This document shows, one piece after another, positions 1 to 9,299 of a DNA stretch of 64,000 bases (the stretch's first letter is position 1; each line of letters begins with the position of its first letter). The translations under genes and the position numbers were made by a program. The stretch is from NCBI GenBank assembly GCA_903899985.1, contig CAIULL010000245.1, forward strand, positions 1 to 64,000, in the 5' to 3' direction. This DNA is from an uncultured Schlesneria sp. GTDB taxonomy: Bacteria > Planctomycetota > Planctomycetia > Planctomycetales > Planctomycetaceae. Below the pieces are notes generated by a model, which was not told the DNA's origin, did no database searches, and worked only from the letters and a program-made list of their open reading frames with translations.

Positions 1-45
1 AGCCTGAGCGGAACTCTTGGATTTCTCTTCTCTTCGCCTTTAAGG

Positions 46-139
46 TTGGGTTGCGGGTAAAGCCCGCGCCAGGTGTTTCGCGTGTTTCGTGGTTCTGACT
101 CTTCTCGCGATTGGGTTACGGGCGAAGCCCACAACAGGT
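46..139. repeat. Pair of imperfect 29-bp stem-loop repeats
   Basis: Two 29-bp units (46-74 and 111-139) start 65 bp apart and agree at 23 of 29 positions by hand count. Each holds a small hairpin: GCGGG/CCCGC around a 5-base loop in the first, GGGC/GCCC around GAA in the second. The surrounding TTCGCGTGTTTCGTGG-like text is low in complexity. The stretch 1-192 has no reading frame I can support. These look like members of a dispersed noncoding repeat family, but copies elsewhere in the genome cannot be seen from here. Confidence 0.5.
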
Positions 140-192
140 CCTTCGTGGTGAAATCAACCAATGAGGCCAGGGCTCATCAATAGAATTCATAG

Positions 193-303
193 CCGCACTT
201 GCAAATTATTTACCCCGACGCGGAACTTCGCTTCCCTAATGAGGCTGGGTATGATTACGACGAGGAGATCATGGGACAATTTCCACCTGAAACACTGCGA
301 TAA
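193..303 (+). pseudogene. Possible 3' remnant of a lost gene
   Basis: A frame open from just after a TAG (190-192) to a TAA (301-303) reads about 36 codons with protein-like composition: acidic and aromatic in the middle (around AGYDYDEEIMGQFPP), ending in ETLR. No convincing start codon or ribosome site precedes it (a TTG lies at 199). It ends 13 bases before the VOC gene. It may be the tail of a decayed gene or chance; I recognise no family. Confidence 0.2.
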
Positions 304-316
304 TCGGAAATCCTGA

Positions 317-709
317 ATGCAGAACGATCCCGCTTTTAAAGCTGCGTTCCCTTACCAGAAGGATGTCTTAGCCCTTCCTGTCACGGATCTCGATAACACT
401 TATGCTTGGTACTCCAAAAACTTCGGTATGGCTGAAGTTCAACGGCACGACCTGCCAGTACCGACAGTGATCCTGGAACGAGATGGTACTCGCATTGGTT
501 TTGCGATCAGCGGCGGCGATGCGTCTCAGGACGGTGCGGCAGTGCTCGTGTCAGGGATCCAGAAACTCAAAGAGGAATTCGAGGCAAACGGAGTGAAGGT
601 CAGCAACTGGCGTGTGGATGAACGAAATGGCAAAAAGCTCCAGGTCTTTTTCGTCGTTGCTCCCGATGGGCTGTGCTATTACTTCCACGAACCGATTGAC
701 GAAGCATAG
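317..709 (+). CDS. VOC-family (glyoxalase/bleomycin-resistance fold) protein
   Basis: This 130-residue protein has the length and pattern of a single vicinal-oxygen-chelate domain pair. An N-terminal segment reading VLALPVTDLDNTYAWYSKNFGM opens a beta-alpha-beta unit, and the C-terminal half carries the typical 'VFFVVAPDGLCYYFHEP' strand, where the final Glu and nearby His could be metal ligands. Such cytosolic proteins bind a divalent metal and act as lyases, isomerases or dioxygenases, or merely bind drugs; the substrate cannot be read from sequence. It stands alone, with only a weak GGAAA upstream, and converges on the protease gene at 820. The family is clear; the function is open. Confidence 0.85.
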   Translation: MQNDPAFKAAFPYQKDVLALPVTDLDNTYAWYSKNFGMAEVQRHDLPVPTVILERDGTRIGFAISGGDASQDGAAVLVSGIQKLKEEFEANGVKVSNWRVDERNGKKLQVFFVVAPDGLCYYFHEPIDEA

Positions 710-819
710 CCTTGCCGCGCAATTTTCTTGCCGGGTATTCTCAAGTCAGCGTTTTGTCGAAGACTCATCAATTCATCGCAACAGTCAAAGAGGGCGAAAC
801 GACGAAAATTCGCCCCAAT

Positions 820-1704
820 TTAATTGTACTTTCTCACGGCGTCCGAATTCTGGCCGCTCTGGCCATTCAGTGGAGCCGGGAGGAGGCGAATCGAACTCGC
901 TCGAGATGGAACGTGAGAGTGGTTAGGCAGCGGCGAAATACTGGTCGAGCTCTGAGGTCCATTAACGGGAATGACATGGACGTCACGCACCGGATCGACC
1001 TTTGTTTTTGAGCCACCGACCTTGACCAGTTTCGCCACATCTTTCACGGTTGCTGCTCGGCCAATGTAGGGTTCAATATCAACAATTTTACCCAGAACGA
1101 TTCCCACCAGCTTGCCGTCTGCGGTAAAGACACCCGATCCACTGCGGCCCTCTTGCGGCGGATTTGAATAAAGATATTCGCTGTTTTCGATCTTATGCAG
1201 GGAATGAAGCTCAATCGAGAACGTTCCGTCTTTTTGCCGACCAACACTCGTCAATTCGTCCTCTGGTGAGGGGTGTCTGTCCGTAAGAACGGCTTCCGAA
1301 TGGGGATTTGACCAATTGACGGACAGCAGCGCCAGATCATGGGCTTCATCGACATTCACGACTTTTGCCGTTGCCGACTCCCCGTCGCAATCGACGGTGA
1401 ATTCCGAAAACCCATCAACGACATGAGCACAAGTCACGATCCCATCCGCAGTATTGACCCCGGAGGCCAGTGCCGATCTCGTGTTCTTCGCTCGAAGTTT
1501 GACGGCGTACTTCAATAGATTTGCGGATCGAACCCGAATGGCATCACCAGGTCGAACGTCATCCTCAACCTGATTGAGTAACCGTGGCGCTGTCGGAGTT
1601 CGAAGAGACAACACCTCGTCTTCGGCAAACAAGAGTTTCTCACCACTGACAACAAGCACTTCGACAAGAAGAAAACAGACTGCATTTCGCGTTAAGAACG
1701 GCAT
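820..1704 (-). CDS. Secreted trypsin-like serine protease
   Basis: This S1-fold protease is probably exported: a hydrophobic N-terminus (MPFLTRNAVCFLLVEVLVVSG) looks like a signal sequence. Counting from this start, the triad is His94 in TCAHVVDG, Asp123 in EAHDLALL and Ser190 in GRSGSGVF. The oxyanion region reads GRSGSG, as in HtrA-like proteases, but no PDZ domain follows. Instead there is a Ser/Pro/Asn-rich tail of about 70 residues. I chose the ATG at 1704 over an upstream TTG at 1719 because GGGGAGG sits about six bases before it. The substrate is unknown; periplasmic or surface protein processing is an inference. Confidence 0.8.
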   Translation of the reverse strand: MPFLTRNAVCFLLVEVLVVSGEKLLFAEDEVLSLRTPTAPRLLNQVEDDVRPGDAIRVRSANLLKYAVKLRAKNTRSALASGVNTADGIVTCAHVVDGFSEFTVDCDGESATAKVVNVDEAHDLALLSVNWSNPHSEAVLTDRHPSPEDELTSVGRQKDGTFSIELHSLHKIENSEYLYSNPPQEGRSGSGVFTADGKLVGIVLGKIVDIEPYIGRAATVKDVAKLVKVGGSKTKVDPVRDVHVIPVNGPQSSTSISPLPNHSHVPSRASSIRLLPAPLNGQSGQNSDAVRKYN

Positions 1705-2327
1705 TCCTTGCCTCCCCAACCAAGCTCTTAGAGCCCTCGTCTATTACTGCCGCCATCCTGGGCCTGATCGATAGCGGTAAAACGCGATTCCCAAACTTCA
1801 GCTGCGTACCTTGCAGCACGAACAATCCCTTGAGCCGGATTCGATCCCCCAAACGAATCGAGGGATCGAATGACGAGTCGACCTTTGCATCACCTTGATT
1901 TGTAGTCTTAATCCGTCACTTCGACCAGACGAATTTGACGCGTGCAGAAAAGTCGTTAATCAGGCATCGGATAAACCCATTGACATTCCCTTGATCTAAG
2001 GAGTTTTTTTGAGCGGATCTGCGGCGGGTTCGTTTGAGGTAATCTGTTTCTGGTTTCGACGGAATTGATTCTCAGGTCAAATGTCTTTGTTGTTCCACGG
2101 GACGTGCGAACGGTTTTGCTGATGGACTCTGACGTTTCAGACGTCAGTCACGTCTCGTATTCATCGCGAGCACCGCTGGCGAGGCGACGGTCTTACGCTG
2201 CAATCCCAATCACTCGCCGCAACGGAGTTGCGTCATCAGATTGCTCGATCCTACGATGTGAGAACGATCCACAGTGGTCAATAATGACATTGTCTAAACT
2301 GATAACCGTATGCTCCAGAAGGTCGAA
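1705..2327. other. Noncoding gap between divergent protease and LRR genes
   Basis: About 620 bases lie between the divergently transcribed protease and leucine-rich-repeat genes, so both promoters should be here. A short inverted repeat (CTGACG, 7-base loop, CGTCAG; 2129-2147) is visible. A minus-strand frame around 1700-1905 reads protein-like text (near GDRIRLKGLFVLQG), but it overlaps the protease start and has no good initiation site, so it is not called as a gene. Confidence 0.4.
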
Positions 2328-3389
2328 ATGATCCGCAAGTTTTTAGTCCTTTTCGGCATCGCCGGGGCATTTCTCTGCCAGGTGGCAAATGCACAGAACG
2401 ATGTTGACGAATTCCGGACGATCAAAAAACTTGAATTGCTCGGTGCCTTTGTCGAGCGTGACGAGCAGTTGCCGGAAAAGCCCGTCGTCCTTGTCTGGTT
2501 CAATGACAATTGTCGCTTCAATGACAAATACATTCACCTCTTGAAGTCGTTCAAGCACTTGGCGGCCGTCGAATGCCGCTTTCGCAGCCGTGAAGACAGT
2601 GCCAAGTTTACTGACGCTGGCGTGGCCTCATGGAAAGAACTGACAGGCCTCACGTTTCTGAATCTGAATCACACTTCCATTACTGATTCAGGCGTCAGAG
2701 GTCTGTGTGACCTCAAGAATCTGACATCGCTTGACATGAGCATGACGCGCATCACAAACGTGGGTCTGGCATATTTGAAGGAACTGAAAAACCTGAAAAG
2801 CCTTCGCCTGCAAGAGGTCAATATCAGCGGCAAAGGGCTGAAAGAATTGCGGGAACTGAAACATCTGACCGAACTTGATCTTCAGAAGGTCTCACTTGCG
2901 GAGGGCGGCCTGATCGGACTGGGTGAACTGAAACAACTGAAGTCGCTTAACCTTGGTTTTGTGGCACTCTTGAATGAAGACCTGAAGGAGTTAAGTAAAC
3001 TGACGAACCTCGAGACGCTGCTGGTAAACTATACACAAATCACCGACAGCGGCCTCACACATCTGAAGGAACTCAAGAAACTTAAGTGGCTGGCACTGCA
3101 GGGGAACAATATCTCAGACCAAGGCCTTTCAGAACTGGCGGGGCTGACGAACCTGACGACATTCAGTATTGGCGATTGCCAAGTGACCGACGCCAGTGTC
3201 CAGCTCCTGGCGGAGCTGAAGAACCTGACATCGCTCAGCATCCGCTTGACCCAGATCACGGACACGGGCTTGGAGAAGCTTGTCGGATTCCAGAATTTGA
3301 AAACGCTCGCGATCACCGGGACGAAAATCTCTGCCGACGAAATTACGAAACACGAGCAGAATCGGCCTGACCTGAAGATCATTCACTAG
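2328..3389 (+). CDS. Secreted leucine-rich-repeat protein
   Basis: This 353-residue protein has a signal peptide (MIRKFLVLFGIAGAFLC...ANA) followed by about ten leucine-rich repeats of roughly 24 residues, with the pattern LKxLxxLxLxxTxITDxGLxxL. This 'ITD..GL' variety is the cysteine-free RI/F-box-like LRR common in planctomycete exported proteins. It forms a solenoid for protein binding; no catalytic domain is present. The ATG at 2328 is preferred over 2310 because AAGG sits just before it and the signal peptide then begins cleanly. The gene is monocistronic as far as can be seen. Role likely extracytoplasmic recognition or scaffolding (inference). Confidence 0.85.
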   Translation: MIRKFLVLFGIAGAFLCQVANAQNDVDEFRTIKKLELLGAFVERDEQLPEKPVVLVWFNDNCRFNDKYIHLLKSFKHLAAVECRFRSREDSAKFTDAGVASWKELTGLTFLNLNHTSITDSGVRGLCDLKNLTSLDMSMTRITNVGLAYLKELKNLKSLRLQEVNISGKGLKELRELKHLTELDLQKVSLAEGGLIGLGELKQLKSLNLGFVALLNEDLKELSKLTNLETLLVNYTQITDSGLTHLKELKKLKWLALQGNNISDQGLSELAGLTNLTTFSIGDCQVTDASVQLLAELKNLTSLSIRLTQITDTGLEKLVGFQNLKTLAITGTKISADEITKHEQNRPDLKIIH

Positions 3390-3637
3390 CCAGCCAATAA
3401 TTTCTCCCCCGCGAATCGGCCCAGTTGCACAAGATCACGACGCGTTGGGCGGAACTTTTCGACTTGATTTCTCTTCCACCAAAGCCTAATGTGGATATGG
3501 TGATCCACATGTCGTGATTTGCCGCTATAAGGACGATGGATGACCTCCGCAACCAGCGACCACTACGCTCCCGCAAAACCTGACAAACGAGTGGTCGTCC
3601 TGCCTGATAATTGATTAGAGAAGAGGAGTCAGACACT

Positions 3638-4978
3638 ATGTTGACAATTCTGGGTCGGTCAAACGGTGGTTTCTGCGACCGCGTCAATCGACGAAGTTTC
3701 TTGCGAATCGGGGCTTTGGCGACCGGTGCCGCGACACTCAATCTGGCCGATGTTTTCCGAGCCGAAGCGGGGCAGTCATCAAAGCCCAAGTCTGTGATCA
3801 ACATTTTTCTCGGTGGCGGTCCGCCTCATCAGGATCTGTGGGACTTGAAGCCCCAGGCTCCAAGTGAGATTCGTGGCGAATTCCGACCGATCGACACAAC
3901 AGTGCCTGGAATCCAGATTTGCGAAGTCTTTCCCAGAATCGCATCGATGATGGAGAAATTCGCGATTATTCGTTCGGTCGTCGGGGCAACGGGTCAGCAT
4001 GATGCCTGGCAATGCATGACGGGCTGGCCGGCTCGGGAGCTGCAGTTCCTCGGTGGCCACCCATCAATTGGAGCTGTGGCAAATAAGATTCTGGGACCTG
4101 TCGACCCGTCGGTACCGGCATTCGTCGGACTGGCAGAGAAATCCCAGCATGTTCCGTGGTCTGACCCTGGTTCTCCCGGTTTTCTCGGCCAGGGATTCGG
4201 TTGTTTTCGTCCCGAGGGTCCCGGCTTGGCCGACATGCGATTGAACGGAGTGACCGTTGAACATCTTGATGACCGCAAAGCACTGTTGTCGAGTTTCGAC
4301 CGCATGCGTCGCGACGTGGATGCGAGCGGAATGATGTCGGGGATCGATTCCTATAATCGACTTGCGTTCAATGTACTGACGAGCAGTAAGCTTCTGGAGG
4401 CACTCGATCTTTCCAAGGAACCTGCGGAAGTCCGGGCGCGATACGGCGACGGGAAACCGTACCAGTTCCAGTACGACGGTGCTCCGACGGTCAACGAACA
4501 ACTCCTGATGGCGCGGCGTCTGGTGGAAGCGGGGGTTCGTTGTGTGTCCTTAAGTTACGGTCGGTGGGACAGTCACGGCCAGAATTTTCCACTGGTACGG
4601 GATCACGGAGCGAAACTGGACCAGTGTCTCAGCGCGCTCGTTGAAGATCTTAACTACAGAGGGATGCTCAACGATGTCACCGTAATTGCATGGGGCGAGT
4701 TTGGTCGGACACCCCAAATCAACAAAGACGCCGGTCGTGATCACTGGCCAAAGGTCAGTTGCGCAATCATGGCAGGGGGCGGTATGACGACCGGGCAAGT
4801 CATCGGTGCAACGAACCGATGGGGCGAATTCGCAGAACAGCGTCCAGTCCATTTTCAGGAAGTGGTTGCCACGCTTTACAACAATCTGGGCATCGACCCC
4901 GGCTCAAAACCAATCGTCGATCAGGCGGGCCGACCGCAACCGCTCGTCGAAAGTGGAATTATCCGCGAGCTGGTCTGA
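3638..4978 (+). CDS. DUF1501 protein with Tat signal
   Basis: A 446-residue protein of the DUF1501 family, greatly expanded in planctomycetes. Residues 17-45 form a twin-arginine signal (NRRSFLRIGALATGAATLNL), so it should be exported folded. The body shows the family landmarks: NIFLGGGPPHQDLWDLKP near the N-terminus, IRSVVG..GQHDAW, and GEFGRTPQINKDAGRDHWP near the C-terminus, typical of the alkaline-phosphatase/sulfatase-like superfamily to which DUF1501 is distantly related. DUF1501 genes often pair with DUF1549/DUF1553 cytochrome-type genes; none is next door here. The ATG at 3638 follows an AGGAG at good spacing and is preferred over a TTG at 3611. Enzymatic activity is not established for the family. 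Confidence 0.92.
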   Translation: MLTILGRSNGGFCDRVNRRSFLRIGALATGAATLNLADVFRAEAGQSSKPKSVINIFLGGGPPHQDLWDLKPQAPSEIRGEFRPIDTTVPGIQICEVFPRIASMMEKFAIIRSVVGATGQHDAWQCMTGWPARELQFLGGHPSIGAVANKILGPVDPSVPAFVGLAEKSQHVPWSDPGSPGFLGQGFGCFRPEGPGLADMRLNGVTVEHLDDRKALLSSFDRMRRDVDASGMMSGIDSYNRLAFNVLTSSKLLEALDLSKEPAEVRARYGDGKPYQFQYDGAPTVNEQLLMARRLVEAGVRCVSLSYGRWDSHGQNFPLVRDHGAKLDQCLSALVEDLNYRGMLNDVTVIAWGEFGRTPQINKDAGRDHWPKVSCAIMAGGGMTTGQVIGATNRWGEFAEQRPVHFQEVVATLYNNLGIDPGSKPIVDQAGRPQPLVESGIIRELV

Positions 4979-5017
4979 TCAATCCTCAATTTTTCAGTCG
5001 AGATTCCTATCGGGAAG

Positions 5018-5059
5018 GGGGCCATGATTCCAGGTGATTCAACCTGGAGGCATGGCCCC
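5018..5059 (+). terminator. Hairpin after the DUF1501 gene
   Basis: GGGGCCATG (5018-5026) pairs with CATGGCCCC (5051-5059), and inside it CCAGGT pairs with ACCTGG around a 6-base loop. It sits about 40 bases after the DUF1501 stop. There is no clear T-run, so it may be a transcript-stabilising hairpin or a weak terminator. Confidence 0.55.
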
Positions 5060-5090
5060 GCGTCACTTTGTCGACACCGGACTGCATAAG

Positions 5091-5222
5091 AAAACTACAC
5101 TTTGTAGCACTCCTGAAATACAAAGTTTTCCTTAACATAACCGTGTTTTATTGTTGAAAACGCGACTCTCCCGGAGTACAAGAGTCAGTAAAATTGATCG
5201 AGCAAGCGACACGTGATCAATT
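5091..5222. promoter_or_regulatory. Regulatory-looking region upstream of DUF2278 gene
   Basis: The gap 5060-5377 holds two inverted repeats. One is imperfect: AAAAC..TTTGTA (5091-5106) against TACAAAGTTTT (5119-5129). The other is perfect and operator-like: AATTGATC (5192-5199) and GATCAATT (5215-5222), with 15 bases between the arms and about 23 bp centre to centre, or two helical turns. It lies about 155 bp before the DUF2278 start. No regulator gene is adjacent. Confidence 0.35.
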
Positions 5223-5377
5223 GTGCTGCATCTGTTTGGTGCAACATCGACTCAGTCACGCAACCTCGATTCCGAAAAAGTCTATCCAACGATTTTGCAA
5301 TCTCGCTATGGACGGCGATTCAGTGACCCTCCGCGGGGTTCCTTCCTCCAAATTGCCGTTCCACGGGAGAAACTGAA

Positions 5378-6082
5378 ATGACATTGAAGTATGGTTTCGT
5401 AAAGTGCACTTTGAAGACCGACCCGAAGTTACAGTCTAGTGGTGGCCATAACGGAGATGAAACCCAGTATCACTTGCATTCCACGCTGGATGTCGACGGT
5501 GAAGATTGGGATACCGCGATAAACGTTGGCACTGACGACTCGGATGACTTGCTTAAATATATTTTCGTATTTGACTTTCACCATGACGTGATTCAGACGC
5601 TGTCAACTACGCCGGCCGGCTTCAATGATCTGACCGGGACATCGGCACTGCCCGCTCTCGACTTCTTGCGAAGCGATCTGCTGAAGGAAACCGGTCCTTG
5701 GCGCGACAGTGGCATTATGGATGGGTCGGACACACCCGAACCGGTCGCCTCGCTGAAACGCTTGTCGACAAAAGCCCGCGCGAGCGGTGCGACGGTCTAC
5801 ATCTTCGGACGGACGTATACTCATGGTGGAAACGGAATTCATGACATCCACATGAATCAGGGGTCTAATTCCAATCACTTCTGGAATAAAGGGGACGATC
5901 ACAACGACCATAACGACATCTGGCAAGATGGCGGAGTCCTCGTCGATTTTGGTACCCCCAAATGGGCTGCCTACTTCACCGCATTCACTCAACAGGTTGT
6001 TCCGACGGATGATTCAGGCAACCCGGTGCAACAACATCACCCGATTCAAGACAGCGACAACGGCAGCATGATTGCTGGATAG
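5378..6082 (+). CDS. DUF2278 (YukJ-like) protein
   Basis: This 234-residue protein matches the DUF2278 family by its landmarks: an N-terminal 'LKYGFVKCTLK', a central 'YIFGRTYTHGGNGIHDIHMNQGS' and an Asn/Asp/His-rich stretch (HFWNKGDDHNDHNDIWQDGG) before a C-terminal segment on the plane of a beta-sandwich. No signal peptide is present. The conserved His/Asp/Asn cluster suggests a metal site or hydrolytic centre, but no activity is established for the family. A Bacillus relative, YukJ, lies near type VII secretion genes, though nothing of that system is visible here. The gene is followed after about 70 bases by the large membrane-protein gene, so the two may be co-transcribed. Confidence 0.8.
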   Translation: MTLKYGFVKCTLKTDPKLQSSGGHNGDETQYHLHSTLDVDGEDWDTAINVGTDDSDDLLKYIFVFDFHHDVIQTLSTTPAGFNDLTGTSALPALDFLRSDLLKETGPWRDSGIMDGSDTPEPVASLKRLSTKARASGATVYIFGRTYTHGGNGIHDIHMNQGSNSNHFWNKGDDHNDHNDIWQDGGVLVDFGTPKWAAYFTAFTQQVVPTDDSGNPVQQHHPIQDSDNGSMIAG

Positions 6083-6155
6083 AGCCTTCTATGAGCTCGC
6101 CTGATACTTCTTGCCACGCAGACTTTTTCGGACGTATAAGAAAGAACATACAAAA

Positions 6156-9100
6156 ATGGCGAGCGGAGAATCAGGGAGCGGGCTGCCTGCGTGGTTGTCG
6201 ATGGGGTCCGTCGGTTTTGCTGGAATTTTAGGAGCGTTAGCTCTATCGAGTTCAGGAAGCGCACCGACGCCGACCGCTACCGTCGCGGCAGTCGTCGGAT
6301 CACAACACGTCCCGGTCGAAACAAAAGAAGAGCCGCACCGTGTTCAGAGGATGCGAGCACCGATTCGTGATTTCTTGGGTCTTGTCCCCCCTGATGAGCC
6401 AGCGCAAGATGGAGGCGACCCTAAAAAGGTGCCCGTCTACTTGTTCGAATTGCCCAAAGAAAAGCCCGCGAAACCAGATCCCGAAGAGGCTTGGAAGGTT
6501 GATTCCGAACTGAAGGAACAGCTTGCGAAATACAAGTTGAACTTTCTCGTCATGACGGTTGCTGATCCGATCGATTCGGTTGAAAACTATTTTTTTGACC
6601 ATCAGATCGATGCACTTCTGAAGGCGCTTGCGGCAGATCAACACGACCGATGGCTGTACTGCTCGAGCTATTTGCCGTGGCAGGTTTTTAAGGATCGTCG
6701 ATCCGTAGACAATAAAACGCCGCTGCTCCGGCAGAAACATTGGTATCAGGATGAGCCAGGTGTCTTGGTGTTTCGAAAATACCAGGAAAAGAAAGAGACA
6801 CCACCCGAACTCTTGATGGTTTATCTTGTTGGAGAACTCCCGACATTTGGCATCCAAAGAGATGCCATGGATCATGCAATCCACGAGATCACTACGCTGT
6901 CGAGCTTGGGTGTGCTGGATGATGCCGCGAAAACCACAAATAAATCTCCGATCGATGTCCGCATAATTGGTCCCTATTTTACTGGCGGTGCGTTTTCGTT
7001 GCGTGAATCTTTGCGGCACGCTGTTGATGTGTATCCGGTGCGGCCGCAAATCATCACCCCGGCAGCATCTGCACTTGAAAAAAACTTCTTTGATGAAAAG
7101 GGAGAACATTTCATCGGTGCAACTGTATGCAGTTGGCACGACACGTTCGGTGCGATCAACAAGTTAGTGGACGGACACAAATGTGCCTGGCTTGTCGAAA
7201 CAGGCACGGGTTTCAGCAGTCGATTCCATGGAAGAACCGTCGGCACACAACTGGAATTCATTTTTCCTGTTCCCGCAGGAATTTCACGCGTTCGAGGTGG
7301 ATTCGAAAAGCAAATTTCGGCTGCGAGGCAACAGGCGAAGGGACTTCAACCTTTCAATTCCAAGTCTCCGCTCCCCTTTGACGTGGACGAAGTCGCCCGC
7401 GACTTTCCAACGACACAAACCCCCTTGATGACGATCCCCAGCGTGGAAATGGTCCTTGACCAGATTCTTCGCACGATCAACGAACAGGGGATACTCTTTG
7501 TGGCAATCATGGCAACTGACGTTCGAGACACAATCTTTTTAGGGGAGATTTTGAAGCTGCATTGCCCTCATGTTCAATTGGTGATTGCAGAAGCGGACAT
7601 CCTGCTCACGCATCCTGAATACAATGACAGCCTACGGGGCGCAATTGTGGCGAGCAGTTATCCTATGTTTCCCTCGGGCATGATGGCATGTCAGGCAGAT
7701 AAGAATTTAAAAGCAATGCCGATCATGTCAGGACAGGCGGTCTATGGGGTTTATAACGCGGTCTTGATTCACCGTGGCTTGGATCGAGGTGTTATCGTTT
7801 CGAACGGTTCAGCTTTATCTTTTGATCCGAAACACGAAGCCTCCCCGCCGCCCGGATTGTTTGGGCTCCTGGCGAACCAAAATCGCATATCGCCTCAAAT
7901 CTGGATGCACACTATCGGTTACGATCGCTTTGAACCACTAAAGGTCGAGCCGGAAAGTAACGCCAACTATGGAATCGTCGTCAATAAGAATATTGATGAC
8001 AGTTCGTTTCGGATGTGCGTCAATTTTCGGGCTTGGTTGCCTTTCGTCATCCTCAGTATGTTAACACCGTTTTTACTTGTGTTTTACGCAATGTCTCTTA
8101 TTGACCCATTCAAGGCGTGGTTACACGAGTGTTTTCGAAAAAGGGATGCAGCAGGCGACGACGTACAGGAAAATGAGTTACTCCAACCCCTGTTCCAATT
8201 CTCATCCTTCAGGCCACAGGTGCGACATCTTGTTCTGACCCTGATGATCGGGATGATCGCATTAATGGACATCCCCTTCGCCTGGTTGGCCTGGCGACTT
8301 TGTCTGAACAACTGTCCGGCGAAGAATCTCAGTTGGATTGCAGAGACCAATATTTTTTCAGGAGTCTCTTTACTGCTACCACTTTTCCTGTCAGGAAGCG
8401 CGATAATCTTCATGTGCTATCTGAAGCTGCGACAAAGTTATCTGGTCAGCGAGAAGCGACTCAAAAAGATTGTCGGCTCGGAAAACGTCAATGACCTCGA
8501 ACCCTTGTGGTGGGCCGGAGGGAGTCACGTCAATGACCCGACACCCATCATCTGGTTAGGCGTGATCGGAGGTCTGATCTGTATCTGGAGTTTCTTCATG
8601 ACGTGGTTCACGACTTTTAACACGTCAGAAAAGCCTTGTCTGTTCTGGACTGCGTGGGGCGGGATCGTCCTTGGCTACGCGATCTGGTGGTTGGCTGCAT
8701 TGGAACTTTACGCATTGCAGCGTCAAGTGCGAGACTACGCCAAGGGACTGAGCCATGCTCCGGAAAGTGAGCTCTGGATTCGTGCCTTTGAAAAACTGCA
8801 CCAAAACGATCTGATGGGGGTCTATCGGCTGCTATTCGGGTCCGGCCCTGGAAATCATGACCCCGTGGCCGATAGCCTCGCCAAAAACGCAGACTGCAAG
8901 CCTGTCACAGAGGGATTGTCGTTTTTTCGGAACATTCAATATCGAATGGTGATCATCAAAAATCAGTTCTATATTCTTCTGGGTGGTGCAATTCTATTGT
9001 TTATGGCGGTCGTTGCTTATCCCTTTACCTCGGGTGGGATGCTGAACACGGTATCAATGGGAACCATGATCACGTTCGTTGCCGCCGTCTGCCTCAGTTT

Positions 9101-9299
9101 CTGGAAGCTGGAAACGGATCGCGACTTGAGCAAAGTACTCGGGACAAAACCGAATGAAATCCGATGGGACTGGGGAACCATCTCGTTCTTCGGTCGCAAC
9201 GTGTTGCTGGTTGCTCTCGTCCTGATCGTTCAGTTTGTGCCAGGTACCTGGGTCTGGCTCGGAAAAGTCCTGGCGCCATTCAGCCACTTTGGACACTAG
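6156..9299 (+). CDS. Large membrane protein with periplasmic-binding-like region
   Basis: A 1047-residue protein of no family I can name. It has one N-terminal membrane segment (around residues 16-35), then about 600 mostly soluble residues, then roughly eight membrane segments (about 630-1045). In the soluble part, the stretch from 'VDVRIIGPYFTGGAF' to 'GILFVAIMATDVRDTIFLGEIL...LVIAEADILL...LRGAIVASSYPMF' alternates strands and helices like a type-1 periplasmic binding fold. The C-terminal membrane part carries a Trp/Phe-rich loop and ends FGH. The ATG at 6156 is preferred to a TTG at 6111. It sits just downstream of the DUF2278 gene. A ligand sensor or transporter-like role is inference; architecture is the only evidence. 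Confidence 0.6.
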   Translation: MASGESGSGLPAWLSMGSVGFAGILGALALSSSGSAPTPTATVAAVVGSQHVPVETKEEPHRVQRMRAPIRDFLGLVPPDEPAQDGGDPKKVPVYLFELPKEKPAKPDPEEAWKVDSELKEQLAKYKLNFLVMTVADPIDSVENYFFDHQIDALLKALAADQHDRWLYCSSYLPWQVFKDRRSVDNKTPLLRQKHWYQDEPGVLVFRKYQEKKETPPELLMVYLVGELPTFGIQRDAMDHAIHEITTLSSLGVLDDAAKTTNKSPIDVRIIGPYFTGGAFSLRESLRHAVDVYPVRPQIITPAASALEKNFFDEKGEHFIGATVCSWHDTFGAINKLVDGHKCAWLVETGTGFSSRFHGRTVGTQLEFIFPVPAGISRVRGGFEKQISAARQQAKGLQPFNSKSPLPFDVDEVARDFPTTQTPLMTIPSVEMVLDQILRTINEQGILFVAIMATDVRDTIFLGEILKLHCPHVQLVIAEADILLTHPEYNDSLRGAIVASSYPMFPSGMMACQADKNLKAMPIMSGQAVYGVYNAVLIHRGLDRGVIVSNGSALSFDPKHEASPPPGLFGLLANQNRISPQIWMHTIGYDRFEPLKVEPESNANYGIVVNKNIDDSSFRMCVNFRAWLPFVILSMLTPFLLVFYAMSLIDPFKAWLHECFRKRDAAGDDVQENELLQPLFQFSSFRPQVRHLVLTLMIGMIALMDIPFAWLAWRLCLNNCPAKNLSWIAETNIFSGVSLLLPLFLSGSAIIFMCYLKLRQSYLVSEKRLKKIVGSENVNDLEPLWWAGGSHVNDPTPIIWLGVIGGLICIWSFFMTWFTTFNTSEKPCLFWTAWGGIVLGYAIWWLAALELYALQRQVRDYAKGLSHAPESELWIRAFEKLHQNDLMGVYRLLFGSGPGNHDPVADSLAKNADCKPVTEGLSFFRNIQYRMVIIKNQFYILLGGAILLFMAVVAYPFTSGGMLNTVSMGTMITFVAAVCLSFWKLETDRDLSKVLGTKPNEIRWDWGTISFFGRNVLLVALVLIVQFVPGTWVWLGKVLAPFSHFGH

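Noticed and set aside
1640-1905. Protein-like minus-strand text next to the protease start
   Set aside because: It overlaps the well-supported protease start in another frame, has no initiation site and cannot be matched to a family.
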